Positions 35,590 to 44,331 are shown, numbered from the stretch's first letter. The stretch is DNA of 64,000 bases from Alkalihalophilus pseudofirmus (GCF_029094545.1 NZ_CP117835.1:1778001-1842000), one strand, 5' to 3'. Notes: generated from the letters alone by a model not told the origin. A program made the numbers and translations.

Positions 35590-37408
35590 TGGTTACAAGC
35601 TCCTTTCTGACAAGAGGATTATCAATTTCGACGTAAACAGACTGAGTTTCTAGTGAACCGGTCAATTCATCCATATCATGAAAGCGAGTAAGTAAATTCG
35701 CTTTGCAAGGAAGTGTTTTTTCATATAATAAACTTTCAATAAGCATTGAAGAACTTTTAGCCGGAATCTCTATCTCTAAAATCGCTTCTCGTAATGTCTC
35801 TAAAAGAATACTTTCATCTACTAACCGAGCTACTCCGAAAGCGTTGATTAAACCGAGAATATTATTAAAATAAAAATAATAACGCAGCCTCTCATCAGCT
35901 ATAGCATCCGAGCAAACGGTATTACTCTTTTCACTAATGCCAGGTAGCACTTGACTTAACTTTTCATAGAAGGATTCCGAAAAGTAGTAGCCTTGATTAT
36001 CACGATAATAAAACCGGTCAGGATACCCATCTTTTAAATGGATGACACTGTTCTGTTGATGGGCTTCTAATGCAATGCCATGATTTAAGTAAAGCCAAAA
36101 AATAGGTTTAAGGGACCTATTGAGATAACGAGTAAACCAATCTACGCTGACTGCTTCAACAGAACGTCCTTCCTTCTCAGCCAAACTTTGAATAATAGCA
36201 GCAAGTCTCGAAGGAGGTCCGCTGATTGTATCTTGGCAAATCGCAGCAATTGGTGTGGCATTCCTAGCTTCTTCTTTTTTAAATAGATTTTCTCGCAATA
36301 TGACCTCAAAGCCTGATTCTTTTTCCCCATCTAGTTTTACTGTTATAAAGGCCGGATCTTTTATTACTTCAAAATTAGGAAATCTCCTTTTTAAATCTTT
36401 TCCTATCTCTGTGTCTAATAAGTGCTTTACTTCAACTCCTCGTTCTAACTCCATATTTTTATTGGCACGAACTGAATTCGTAATCTTTATATTTAAAGAG
36501 AATTTAAACATATAATCCTCGTTGGGATGATAGACTGTTCGAACGGAGGAAGTCGGCTGATACGCTGCCCCCTGTTTACCTAGATTTTCAATCAATCCGT
36601 CATTAATGGCTTGCTGTACCTTTGGTTTTCTCATTAAATAGTCAGCCTGCCATGGGTGAACAGGTATTAATGAATACTCATCTTCCTCGCAGTATTTCTC
36701 TTTAAAGTCACTTAAAGTATCTGAATGATCTATAAGCATCTGCTTTATTAAATGAGTAGTTGTATGCTGCACGGCTGAGCGTTCATAAACGAGCGAGCGA
36801 TGAACACGGAAATAGTGCAGTTGAAACGATCCTCTTAACTCTGGAGAATATTGGGCTGTATCCCACTCGCTGATCCCTTGGCGGCTTTTAGGTGTTGGAT
36901 GCAATAAATGGCCTAATAATAATGCCTGCTCTGCATCAATAAAATCCATATCGAAAGCAGTTAGGGCACCGGCTTCCTCTAATCTTTCTCGTACAAACAT
37001 CTCAATATTTTGACAACTTAAAATGACTCTCATCATGAGTTCATCTTGAACGCTTGTTGATCCCCCGCCAGATTCAAGGGTTAATTCTTTAATGACAAGA
37101 CTTACAAGAGTCAGATAATCAAGCTCAAGCAGGTTGGTCCGCTCCGCATTTTGTGCATAATATAGCGGAAACGAAAAAAGATGTCTCCCGGTGAGCGACC
37201 AATATTCAAGCGGGATAAATAAATCAATATTTTGATAAGCGAGCTTAATATGTATTACCTGGCTCACTTCATTATGGTCAATGAGGTGATCATCTATTAA
37301 TTCGGCAAATTGACTTTTGTTAATTAAAGCTCCCTTACCATCTTCACGCAGGTAGCAGTTCAAAAAGCTTTGAATCGTGGCTTTTTCAGCTATTTGTTTA
37401 GCGATCAT
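35564..37408 (-). CDS. IucA/IucC family siderophore synthetase (RhbC-like)
   Basis: 614 residues, NIS synthetase. HLLHPTPKSRQGISEWD (about residues 170-186) holds the HPxxK/R ATP-binding signature, SLIPVHPWQADYLM is the second conserved block, TSSVRTVYHP the third, and KITNSVRAN the fourth. EAHQQNSVIHLKDG near residue 445 is the C-terminal catalytic loop. It should perform the first citrate-amine condensation. ATG at 37408 behind AAAGGGG; the gene overlaps the upstream decarboxylase gene by eleven bases. Confidence 0.88.
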   Translation of the reverse strand: MIAKQIAEKATIQSFLNCYLREDGKGALINKSQFAELIDDHLIDHNEVSQVIHIKLAYQNIDLFIPLEYWSLTGRHLFSFPLYYAQNAERTNLLELDYLTLVSLVIKELTLESGGGSTSVQDELMMRVILSCQNIEMFVRERLEEAGALTAFDMDFIDAEQALLLGHLLHPTPKSRQGISEWDTAQYSPELRGSFQLHYFRVHRSLVYERSAVQHTTTHLIKQMLIDHSDTLSDFKEKYCEEDEYSLIPVHPWQADYLMRKPKVQQAINDGLIENLGKQGAAYQPTSSVRTVYHPNEDYMFKFSLNIKITNSVRANKNMELERGVEVKHLLDTEIGKDLKRRFPNFEVIKDPAFITVKLDGEKESGFEVILRENLFKKEEARNATPIAAICQDTISGPPSRLAAIIQSLAEKEGRSVEAVSVDWFTRYLNRSLKPIFWLYLNHGIALEAHQQNSVIHLKDGYPDRFYYRDNQGYYFSESFYEKLSQVLPGISEKSNTVCSDAIADERLRYYFYFNNILGLINAFGVARLVDESILLETLREAILEIEIPAKSSSMLIESLLYEKTLPCKANLLTRFHDMDELTGSLETQSVYVEIDNPLVRKELVTSEYPRRRV

Positions 37409-38942
37409 TATGTCTACCCCTTTCTTCTACTAGTTGTTTCATATAATTTATGATTTCTTTGATATCTTCTATTGTTGTCAACGGGTTTAAAAGGGTAAAT
37501 TTCAAGTAAATAGATTCGTTCACTCGGGTTTTTGCTATAACTGCAGCTCCTGATTCAAATAACTTTGTACGTATAAATGCATTTGCATCATTAAGCCAAT
37601 CAGGATCCTCTCTATGCTCTTTAGGAAAGTACCGATATACAACTGCATTTATTTCAGGTTGATGAATGATTTCAAAGTTGGAATCCTCTTCTAATAAAGC
37701 AGCTGTATGTTGGGCTAGGTCTATTGTGTAATCTACCATTTGAGCAAATGTGTCCTTTCCTAACACTTGTAGAGAAGCAAACAATTTAAGTGCATCAAAT
37801 CGTCTTGTTGTTTGAATAGATTTGGTTACAAGATTAGGTATGCCATCATTTTCATCTTCTTCGGGATTTAAATAATCGGCATGAAGTTTAAGGTAGTTGA
37901 AATGCTCCTCGTTCTTTAATAGAAAAGCCCCGCAGCTGATTGGTTGGTAAAATAATTTGTGAAAATCAACCGTGATCGAATCAGCTTCCTTAATTCCTTC
38001 TAATTTGTGGCTATGTTGTTCGCTAAGCATCAGTGCACCGCCATATGCAGCATCAACATGAAGCCAAACATTATATTGATCAGCAACTCGTGCTATGTCG
38101 TTAAGAGGATCAATGCTGCCGAAGTCCGTTGTACCAGCCGTTGCGATGATTGCAAATGGAATAAGATTTTCTTTTTCTGCTTGATGCAGCTTCTCTTTCA
38201 GTTTATCTATGGACATTCGGTGATGCTGATCCGTCTCTACAGGAATCACTGCTTGTTCACCTAAACCAAGCAAGAAGGCTGATTGACGTACAGTAAAATG
38301 GGCATCAGCTGAGCAGAAAATTCTCATTCTCCCAGCTTCTTTTGGAAGTCCATTTTGTTGGGTATCCCAGTGAAACTTCTTATATAAAAAATGATCCCGT
38401 GCAAGTAATAATCCCATTAAGTTGGATTGGGTACCGCCGCTTGTGAAAACACCATTTGCTGTTTTATCTTCATAAAAGAGGTCACGCAGCCACTTCACCA
38501 TTTTTTCTTCTACGACCGTAGCAGAGGTACTTTGATCCCATGAATCCATTGATTGATTGGATGCGCTTATCAGCACCTCTGCTGCTAAAGCTGATGTTAA
38601 CGGCGGGCAATGCAAATGGGCCAAACATCTTGAATTCGTCACTTGAATGGAGTGCGCAGTAACGGTTTCCCCGATTTTCTCCATTACTTTACCTATTGAG
38701 AGACCTCTTTTTGGTACGATATCCGGGAAAGCTAATTCTAAGCCTTGTTTTATGGAAGCTTGAGAAAGTCCGGTGTAAGGGTGACTTTGACTAGTTACTA
38801 TTTGTGAAAACACGTCTTTTGCTGTTTGGATTGCTGCATGATATTCAGACATACTTTCAATATCCTTCTGCGGAAAAAACCGTTTAAAGTGGTTATTGTT
38901 TATTAGGCTCGTTTTGAATTCCTCAAGCTGAGTCAATTCCAT
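37398..38942 (-). CDS. L-2,4-diaminobutyrate decarboxylase (RhbB-like, PLP-dependent)
   Basis: 514 residues, group II PLP decarboxylase. HVDAAYGGALMLS contains the ring-stacking/Asp region, and DSITVDFHKLFYQPISCGAF holds the PLP lysine (about residue 327). It would turn diaminobutyrate into 1,3-diaminopropane, the backbone amine of schizokinen and rhizobactin. It is first gene of the operon, under a promoter covered by two Fur boxes. ATG 38942 behind AGGAGGG. The RhbA-type diaminobutyrate aminotransferase that normally precedes it is absent from this cluster. Confidence 0.87.
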   Translation of the reverse strand: MELTQLEEFKTSLINNNHFKRFFPQKDIESMSEYHAAIQTAKDVFSQIVTSQSHPYTGLSQASIKQGLELAFPDIVPKRGLSIGKVMEKIGETVTAHSIQVTNSRCLAHLHCPPLTSALAAEVLISASNQSMDSWDQSTSATVVEEKMVKWLRDLFYEDKTANGVFTSGGTQSNLMGLLLARDHFLYKKFHWDTQQNGLPKEAGRMRIFCSADAHFTVRQSAFLLGLGEQAVIPVETDQHHRMSIDKLKEKLHQAEKENLIPFAIIATAGTTDFGSIDPLNDIARVADQYNVWLHVDAAYGGALMLSEQHSHKLEGIKEADSITVDFHKLFYQPISCGAFLLKNEEHFNYLKLHADYLNPEEDENDGIPNLVTKSIQTTRRFDALKLFASLQVLGKDTFAQMVDYTIDLAQHTAALLEEDSNFEIIHQPEINAVVYRYFPKEHREDPDWLNDANAFIRTKLFESGAAVIAKTRVNESIYLKFTLLNPLTTIEDIKEIINYMKQLVEERGRHNDR

Positions 38943-38974
38943 TTCTATCCCTCCTAGTATTTTAAACACCAAAA

Positions 38975-39039
38975 GATAATGAAAATCATTATCAATAACT
39001 CTTGTTGGCTATGTTAGTTTAAATGATAATCATTGTCAA
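38975..39039 (-). promoter_or_regulatory. Fur-controlled promoter of the siderophore operon
   Basis: TTGACA (39034-39039) and TAACAT (39011-39016), 17 bases apart, on the minus strand. One Fur box overlaps the -35 and spacer: TGATAATCATTGTCA at 39024-39038, 14 of 15 to the 7-1-7 consensus TGATAATNATTATCA. The second, GATAATGAAAATCATTATC at 38975-38993, lies downstream of the -10 and matches 18 of 19 positions of the classical Fur box. Iron repression is therefore expected. Confidence 0.92.
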
Positions 39040-39128
39040 TTGAAAATGGAGATTCAGTAAAATGGTCACCCATTTAAATACGCGTGTGATTATTTACACT
39101 CATGCTTATCATTACAGTCCTAAATTCA

Positions 39129-39167
39129 TAAAAAAAGAACGTGTGTTGACTACTCAACACACGCTCT
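39129..39167 (-). terminator. Terminator of the 66-residue membrane protein gene
   Basis: Long stem AGAGCGTGTGTTGA / TCAACACACGTTCT with a four-base loop and a T7 exit on the minus strand. Confidence 0.88.
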
Positions 39168-39169
39168 TC

Positions 39170-39370
39170 CTATGCACTTGCACTCTTTTTTTGTTTCAGC
39201 TTACGGTACAGGTATAGGCACACCCAGCTGCCAATCAAGGCAATTGGAACAATGAGAAACCGGTAAGGACTGCTCGGTTGAAGCCATTCAATATTCGTAT
39301 ACGGCCCCAAAAACAATAAAATCAATAAAATGACAAAACCAGCTGCTGCACGAATTACATAATCAATCAT
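39170..39370 (-). CDS. Small membrane protein (66 residues)
   Basis: Two hydrophobic segments (about 5-24 and 37-56) with a short polar link and a basic tail YRKLKQKKSASA. ATG behind GAGGT and a strong terminator after it support a real gene. No family was recognised. It stands alone between the siderophore promoter region and the cupin gene. Confidence 0.65.
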   Translation of the reverse strand: MIDYVIRAAAGFVILLILLFLGPYTNIEWLQPSSPYRFLIVPIALIGSWVCLYLYRKLKQKKSASA

Positions 39371-39452
39371 TGGAAACCTCGCTTATACATTCATTATCTT
39401 ATCTAAGTGTATCATTAAAGATAAACTTATATAAACAATATTTCTTAATGAT

Positions 39453-39806
39453 TTATCGTTTTTTCACCATAAACTCCTCAGGGTTTAAACCCTCAGATTC
39501 AATCACAATAGCCGTCAGACCGTTATCTGTCCCAGTTTCATGCCACTCGCCTTTCTCCCAAAACACTGCATCTCCTTTTTTGATGGAACACTTTTCATCC
39601 TCTGTACGGACCCAGCCTTCCCCTTCTACTATCAAAAGAAGTTGTGGTACGGCGGCTTGGTGATAGCCAATAAGTCCTCCTTCACCCAAATGCATACAGC
39701 CAATTTGTGCAGTAGAATCAAGTTTTGCGATTTTTGTCATCATGAAATTTGAGTCAAAATGTGTTACTTTTTGACCAGTTTCTTTTTCAAAATTAAATAG
39801 CTGCAA
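39453..39806 (-). CDS. Cupin-domain protein
   Basis: 117 residues, a single small beta-barrel: GEGGLIGYHQAAVPQLLLIV and EGEGWVRTEDEKCSIKKGDA, then FWEKGEWHETGTD, giving the two cupin motifs with one His and Glu ligands. TTG start at 39806 behind GGGGGG. It is the last gene of a seven-gene operon beginning at 43170. The ligand and activity are unknown. Confidence 0.75.
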   Translation of the reverse strand: MQLFNFEKETGQKVTHFDSNFMMTKIAKLDSTAQIGCMHLGEGGLIGYHQAAVPQLLLIVEGEGWVRTEDEKCSIKKGDAVFWEKGEWHETGTDNGLTAIVIESEGLNPEEFMVKKR

Positions 39807-39821
39807 ATGAGATCCCCCCGA

Positions 39822-40184
39822 TTATTGCAATATAAACACATAGATAAGCATAGCTGAAAGGCCGATAACCCAAATCGCGCTGCTGATTACATATTGTTTA
39901 GACCTCTTCAAGTACTTCCATTCCATAAAAGTATCAAAAGCATTAGAGAGGATTAAATAACTAAAGATATACCACAAGAAAAGTTCGCCAAATTCATCAA
40001 GGCTTACCACAGGAATTAATCCAATAATAAATACAATGAGCATGCCAAGTTTCACCCAGTTATAAATCTTTTTCCCACTAGTTTCACTGACATATCGATG
40101 TTTTACACCAAGCTTCTTACGCAATACTCTCTCTACTAAAAAAATGATGAATGCAACAATAATTAAATATAGAAAAAATTTCAT
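39822..40184 (-). CDS. DUF4181 family membrane protein
   Basis: 120 residues with four hydrophobic segments. The sequence VERVLRKKLGVKHRYVSE followed by GKKIYNWVKLGMLIVFI matches DUF4181, a family of small Bacillus membrane proteins without known function. Its ATG overlaps the stop of the DinB-type gene (ATGA). Confidence 0.72.
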   Translation of the reverse strand: MKFFLYLIIVAFIIFLVERVLRKKLGVKHRYVSETSGKKIYNWVKLGMLIVFIIGLIPVVSLDEFGELFLWYIFSYLILSNAFDTFMEWKYLKRSKQYVISSAIWVIGLSAMLIYVFILQ

Positions 40185-40633
40185 AAGTTATTTAGTTTTT
40201 CATTGATTTGCTTTAAGTGATGTTGATCATGTTTCACAAAAATCTTCACGAAGCTCTCAGGGGAGAATTGACGCTTGCCTCCACCGATTGTAAAGCGAAC
40301 ATCCGGCTCTAGCTCTGATAAACGTTGAACAAGCTCTTCACGTACATTAGAAAAACGGTCAATAATCGATCGAACGGATTCATTTTCAAGCAATTTTAAT
40401 CCTTCGCTGTTATGTGAGTCATGGTCAGGGAATGCGACTAAATCACCCCCTTCTGCCATGTGTGGCACCATTTTCTGAAGAATGAAATGATCCCAGTAAT
40501 ACATATGTGCGACGATTTCCCTAACCGCCCACTTGTCTTTGCCAATAGGTTCAGTAAGTGAACTAGCAGGGTAAACAGCTAAGCTCTTAATAGGTTCTAT
40601 CGTTTGGTGATAGGAGATTAAGGTTTTGTTCAT
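40181..40633 (-). CDS. DinB/DfsB family protein (putative metal-dependent transferase or hydrolase)
   Basis: 150 residues, four-helix bundle: KWAVREIVAHMYYWDHFILQ (first His), and FVKIFVKHDQHHLKQINEKL at the end (the paired His residues). These three His positions form the metal site in the DinB fold, used for example in thiol transferases such as BstA. ATG behind AAAGGAG. It is a middle gene of the seven-gene operon. Confidence 0.78.
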   Translation of the reverse strand: MNKTLISYHQTIEPIKSLAVYPASSLTEPIGKDKWAVREIVAHMYYWDHFILQKMVPHMAEGGDLVAFPDHDSHNSEGLKLLENESVRSIIDRFSNVREELVQRLSELEPDVRFTIGGGKRQFSPESFVKIFVKHDQHHLKQINEKLNNL

Positions 40634-40636
40634 GAG

Positions 40637-41176
40637 TTAGCTCCTTTCAAAATATTCATCTCTCGTCATGCCATAATACACGACATCATAATATGTACCA
40701 GCCCTTGCTAAATGCTGCTTTAAGACCCCTTCTCTCTCAAGTCCGATTTTCTCCATCACTTTCCACGAAGCTGGGTTTACCGTATATGCAGCAGCATAGA
40801 TCCGGTTAAGACCAGTCTCTTCAAATCCATATGTTAAAAGAGCTTTGGCGGCTTCTGTTCCATAGCCTTTGCCCCAATAAGGCACGCCAATCCAATAGCC
40901 TAATTCTCCTCTATTATGGGTGAGGTTGATATTAATATTTATCAGGCCAATTAGCTGAGTGGAAGATTTCTCTATAACAGATAAAAGGATGATCTCACCC
41001 TTCTTTTCTTTTTCGCCAACCATTTTAATAAAGTCTTTGGCACCGCCTTTTGGGTAGGGGTGCGGGACATTTGATGTCGTTTTAGCTAGCTCGTAATCGC
41101 TCGCTAACTCTTCGATACGATCTGCATGCTCCAATGCAACCGGAAGCAATCGTAGTCTGCTAGTTTCTATCATCAT
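40637..41176 (-). CDS. GNAT family N-acetyltransferase
   Basis: 179 residues. ETSRLRLLPVALEHADRIEE at the start, ELGYWIGVPYWGKGYGTEAA as acetyl-CoA-binding segment (about 90-109) and NPASWKVMEKIGLEREGVLK as the C-terminal block are typical of RimJ/RimL-like enzymes. Start ATG ATG behind AGGAGG. It belongs to the seven-gene operon; only three bases separate it from the DinB-type gene. Confidence 0.82.
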   Translation of the reverse strand: MMIETSRLRLLPVALEHADRIEELASDYELAKTTSNVPHPYPKGGAKDFIKMVGEKEKKGEIILLSVIEKSSTQLIGLINININLTHNRGELGYWIGVPYWGKGYGTEAAKALLTYGFEETGLNRIYAAAYTVNPASWKVMEKIGLEREGVLKQHLARAGTYYDVVYYGMTRDEYFERS

Positions 41177-41187
41177 GTAATATCCTC

Positions 41188-41811
41188 CTAATTATCGCAT
41201 TTTTTTAGTATGATTTTTCGGTACATGCCGTTTAGCATCACGGGTTGATCTACTAATATCTTTAGCTGTTCTTTATGAAGCTTATAAATATCCTCAAACT
41301 TTAGCCCGATATCTGTCCCTAAGAGTTTAACGATAGGTCTTATTATTTTTTTCGGTAAAGAAAGCTTTTTCGTCTCGGGTGCAAATTTATCAAACAGGAT
41401 GATCTTTCCATCAGACTTCAATACTCGTTTCATCTCGCTAAAACAGGCAGCTGCATCTGGTACGACCGATAAAATTAGACTGCCTACAACGATGTCAAAA
41501 GAATTCTCATCAAAGTCCATATTCTGAGCATTCATTTCAATAAATATAATCGATGATTTCGCAAATTTAAGTTCAGCTTTTTTCAGCATATCAGGTGAAA
41601 AATCAATGGCAGTAATATCAAGTTTAGTGGAATCGATTAATTCTAAATCAGCCCCCGTACCCACCCCGGCAAATAATACCTTCTGCCCTTCTTTAAAAGG
41701 AATATCTGAAAATACTTGTTTGCGAGCTTTAAGAAACAGACCCGAGTTAAATAACGAATCATAGATAGGTGACCATATCTTGTAGATGATCTTGTTCCAC
41801 GTATGATTCAC
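41188..41811 (-). CDS. Class I SAM-dependent methyltransferase
   Basis: 207 residues. SAM-binding motif I is KVLFAGVGTGADLELID (about 44-60), motif II ITAIDFSPDMLKKAE, and motif IV NSFDIVVGSLILSVVPD. The architecture resembles UbiE/PhnO-neighbour small methyltransferases. GTG start overlaps the Nudix stop (GTGA), so the two are coupled. Substrate unknown. Confidence 0.83.
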   Translation of the reverse strand: MNHTWNKIIYKIWSPIYDSLFNSGLFLKARKQVFSDIPFKEGQKVLFAGVGTGADLELIDSTKLDITAIDFSPDMLKKAELKFAKSSIIFIEMNAQNMDFDENSFDIVVGSLILSVVPDAAACFSEMKRVLKSDGKIILFDKFAPETKKLSLPKKIIRPIVKLLGTDIGLKFEDIYKLHKEQLKILVDQPVMLNGMYRKIILKKCDN

Positions 41812-42428
41812 CCGTGTCCCCCCTCTTCTAGCTCCTTTTTAATCGCTTCTGCAACTTTAATTAAATATTGATTGGGGTGCGGGACAAAGTCTGTTTTCCT
41901 TATGCTTTCGTTTTCTTTCCCCTTTTTTGTTACATGTTGAATCTCCAAGGTGCTTTTTAAACCTAGACAGAAATCACAGAAATCAATAAAAGCAGCTTTA
42001 ACAATCTCTGAAACTTCTTCCTGTTGTAAAGTGAAATGGTCATTGGTCTTTAAAAAATATAAATGAACATGTGCAAATTCACGGTCAATAAATGGCTCTG
42101 ATATGATACAGTCTTTTATCACACCAAGAGTGATCAATCTATCCATAGTCAATTCAATTCCTAATTCCTCATGGACTTCACGCACGCCATCTTCTATTGT
42201 TTCATTGGCTGAAATATGACCGGCAGCCGTTATGTCAAACAGACTTGGGAAATCTTTTTTATAGTCACTTCTACGCTGAAGATAAATATAATAATTGTCT
42301 CCTTCCCTGCCTGCCATCCAGCAATGGAACGTTTCATGCCAGAGACCTCTTTTATGTATATCAGCACGCGAGGCAATACCGACTGGTTGTCTTTGTTCAT
42401 TAACGATTGTTATATGCTCTGTATCCAT
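41808..42428 (-). CDS. Nudix hydrolase (isopentenyl-diphosphate isomerase-like subtype)
   Basis: 206 residues. The Nudix box is AGHISANETIEDGVREVHEE followed by LGIEL (GX5EX7REVXEEXGU), about residues 70-94. The N-terminal VNEQRQPVGIASRADIHKRG and WHETFHCWM region resembles the YfcD/Idi-like subgroup. ATG behind TAGGAG. It follows the alpha/beta hydrolase by 16 bases. The substrate is a nucleoside diphosphate derivative or another X-linked diphosphate. Confidence 0.84.
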   Translation of the reverse strand: MDTEHITIVNEQRQPVGIASRADIHKRGLWHETFHCWMAGREGDNYYIYLQRRSDYKKDFPSLFDITAAGHISANETIEDGVREVHEELGIELTMDRLITLGVIKDCIISEPFIDREFAHVHLYFLKTNDHFTLQQEEVSEIVKAAFIDFCDFCLGLKSTLEIQHVTKKGKENESIRKTDFVPHPNQYLIKVAEAIKKELEEGGHG

Positions 42429-42444
42429 TATTTGAACTCCTAGT

Positions 42445-43170
42445 TTATTTACTTTTAATTAATTCTATAATGGTATTGATAACAAACTCTGGCTCATCTT
42501 GATGAATGTAGTGGGAAGAGTTCGCGGCAATCATGAACTTGCTTCGGGTTGAGATTGCTGCCATTTCTCTTTGTAAATCATGCCAAAACTCCTGTGTTTC
42601 CTCCGTGTAATGTGTTTTATTGCCTGCTGAAAGAATGGTTACAGGAATGGTAAGTTTGTGGTTACTTTCTTCTAATTGAGCCAAACTTGCTGCAAACTCA
42701 TCATAAGTCCCTTCAAGCGTAAATTGTTTCTTATACGCTTGCTGAAATTCAGCAGGCATTGATGGCAGAAATCGTTTTTGATAATCAACTGGTGTTGAGT
42801 CAATAAGAACCAGCCCATATACATCATGAGGGTATGAACAAGCGAAAAGGCTCATATTTACCCCGCCAAATGAATGCCCGACTAATAGGTACGGTGGCTT
42901 TATATCAGCTTTTTCCAAAAGGTCTTTTAACTCATTAATCATCTGTAAGCTCGTTCTAGGATATGTAGTAGATTCACTTTTCCCTAGACCTGCCCGATCA
43001 TACATAAATACCGATGTTCTAATCTCTAATTCTGGTGAAAGGCTATCCCATGTGGATGAATCGTCACCGTAACCCGCATCCATAATGATGGTTAAATCAC
43101 TGTCAGGCACATCTGTTCTTTTCGTATAAAAAGTAGTACCTGCTGCCTTTATGTACATTTCCTTAAACAT
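42445..43170 (-). CDS. Alpha/beta hydrolase
   Basis: 241 residues. MDAGYGDDSSTWDSL at the oxyanion region, YDRAGLGKS, GHSFGGVNMSLFA with the serine nucleophile, and AANSSHYIHQDEPEFV with the histidine. ATG 43170 behind GAGGGG. It is the first gene of the seven-gene operon running to 39453. The closest look is to general esterases or lactonases; the substrate is unknown. Confidence 0.82.
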   Translation of the reverse strand: MFKEMYIKAAGTTFYTKRTDVPDSDLTIIMDAGYGDDSSTWDSLSPELEIRTSVFMYDRAGLGKSESTTYPRTSLQMINELKDLLEKADIKPPYLLVGHSFGGVNMSLFACSYPHDVYGLVLIDSTPVDYQKRFLPSMPAEFQQAYKKQFTLEGTYDEFAASLAQLEESNHKLTIPVTILSAGNKTHYTEETQEFWHDLQREMAAISTRSKFMIAANSSHYIHQDEPEFVINTIIELIKSK

Positions 43171-43277
43171 AGTTCCCCTCACAATAAAACCAATATATGT
43201 ATAGTATACCTTTCTCTGCTATTTTTTTAAATCCTTCATTGATACGACCTTTAATTCGACGTTTTTCAACTAATTTA

Positions 43278-43309
43278 AAAGCCGCCATAATGGATTGGCA
43301 GCTTTTAAA
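43278..43309 (-). terminator. Terminator of the SDR gene
   Basis: Stem AAAAGCTGCCA / TGGCGGCTTTT (one mismatch) on the minus strand, five bases after the SDR stop. Confidence 0.78.
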
Positions 43310-43313
43310 ATCA

Positions 43314-44225
43314 TTATCTATATCCGCTCGCATCAGCTGGCTTCCCTGCTTCCTGTACCTCAACTAAATACCTGAAACAATCAGGTTGAGAGCCGTCGAT
43401 ATCGGTAAAGTTATACTTTTTAGCGAGTTCTCCGCTTGAAAAGGATTGACCGTTAAGCTTCTCTTTTTCTTGATCTAATGCAAGTGCACAAACGGCTCGT
43501 CCGATATATCTCGGTGATTCTGAAATGACAAAGTGGGGCTCCTCAGCTGCAGCATCCATCCAGTTTTCCTCTCCTACATTAAAAAGTTCAAGCATCAACT
43601 CAGAACGCAGCCACCCTGGAGTAAGTGAGACAGCAGTACAACCGTGTGGACCGAGTTCATGGGCGAGGGATTTTGCGATTCGATTGACTGATATTTTTGC
43701 TAAATCATAATACATCGATAGGCGGTAATTCTCTTTATTATAGTGTTCAGTCCCATCCGTGACTTCAACAACCAAGCCTCCTTTATGTTTAATAAGAAGC
43801 GGGAGCGCATAATGATTGGTTATGAGATGAGTGTCGATTGCTAGCCTGAGGAGACGCAAGCCATTTTCTAAAGAGTGCTCCCAAATCGGTGTATTCCATT
43901 CAACCAAATGCTCCCCTCCCCATATATCGTTTACGAGAATATCAAGTCTCCCGTGCTCCTTTTCTATCTTTTTGATTAAAGCGTCTACTTGTTGAGGAAT
44001 AAGATGATCAACCTGCACAGCAATACCGACTCCTCCTAGCTTATGAACAAGTTCTGCTGTTTCTTCAATTGTCTCTGGTCTGTCATATTCTGAGCGTTCC
44101 TTTCTTGTTGTCCTGCCTGTGATGTATACGGTCGCACCAGCTGCTCCAAGTTCCATAGCGATCCCGCGTCCAGCTCCTCTTGTCCCTCCTGCAACTAAAG
44201 CAACTTTGCCTTTTAAATGTCTCAT
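43314..44225 (-). CDS. SDR family oxidoreductase
   Basis: 303 residues. Cofactor motif VALVAGGTRGAGRGIAMELG (TGxxxGxG type) at about 9-28, with NDIWGGEH in place of the usual NNAG, and SMYYDLAKISVNRIAKSLA with the catalytic Tyr and Lys. The C-terminal extension beyond 250 residues and the NDIWGGE motif fit the group of longer SDRs of unknown substrate. ATG 44225 behind AAGGAGGAG. It is divergent from a WYL-domain regulator with a palindromic operator between them, so it is the likely target. Confidence 0.82.
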   Translation of the reverse strand: MRHLKGKVALVAGGTRGAGRGIAMELGAAGATVYITGRTTRKERSEYDRPETIEETAELVHKLGGVGIAVQVDHLIPQQVDALIKKIEKEHGRLDILVNDIWGGEHLVEWNTPIWEHSLENGLRLLRLAIDTHLITNHYALPLLIKHKGGLVVEVTDGTEHYNKENYRLSMYYDLAKISVNRIAKSLAHELGPHGCTAVSLTPGWLRSELMLELFNVGEENWMDAAAEEPHFVISESPRYIGRAVCALALDQEKEKLNGQSFSSGELAKKYNFTDIDGSQPDCFRYLVEVQEAGKPADASGYR

Positions 44226-44272
44226 TTGCAATCTCCTCCTTCTTGAACTATCTTAAGTATACCTAGTAATGT

Positions 44273-44287
44273 TGACACCTTATGTCA
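44273..44287. promoter_or_regulatory. Palindromic operator TGACA-N5-TGTCA between SDR and regulator genes
   Basis: A perfect 5-5-5 inverted repeat TGACA-CCTTA-TGTCA in the 106-base divergent gap. It also contains the TTGACA that could serve as a -35 for the regulator. It is a natural binding site for the adjacent HTH/WYL regulator, suggesting autoregulation plus control of the SDR gene. Confidence 0.55.
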
Positions 44288-44331
44288 TGTTTAAAATTAA
44301 TTTATGTATTCAGCGAAAGAAGGTTGTTATT

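Noticed and set aside
43163-43363. 66-codon minus-strand frame between the SDR gene and the hydrolase gene
   Set aside because: It overlaps the end of the SDR gene in another frame, spans that gene's terminator and has no ribosome-binding site.
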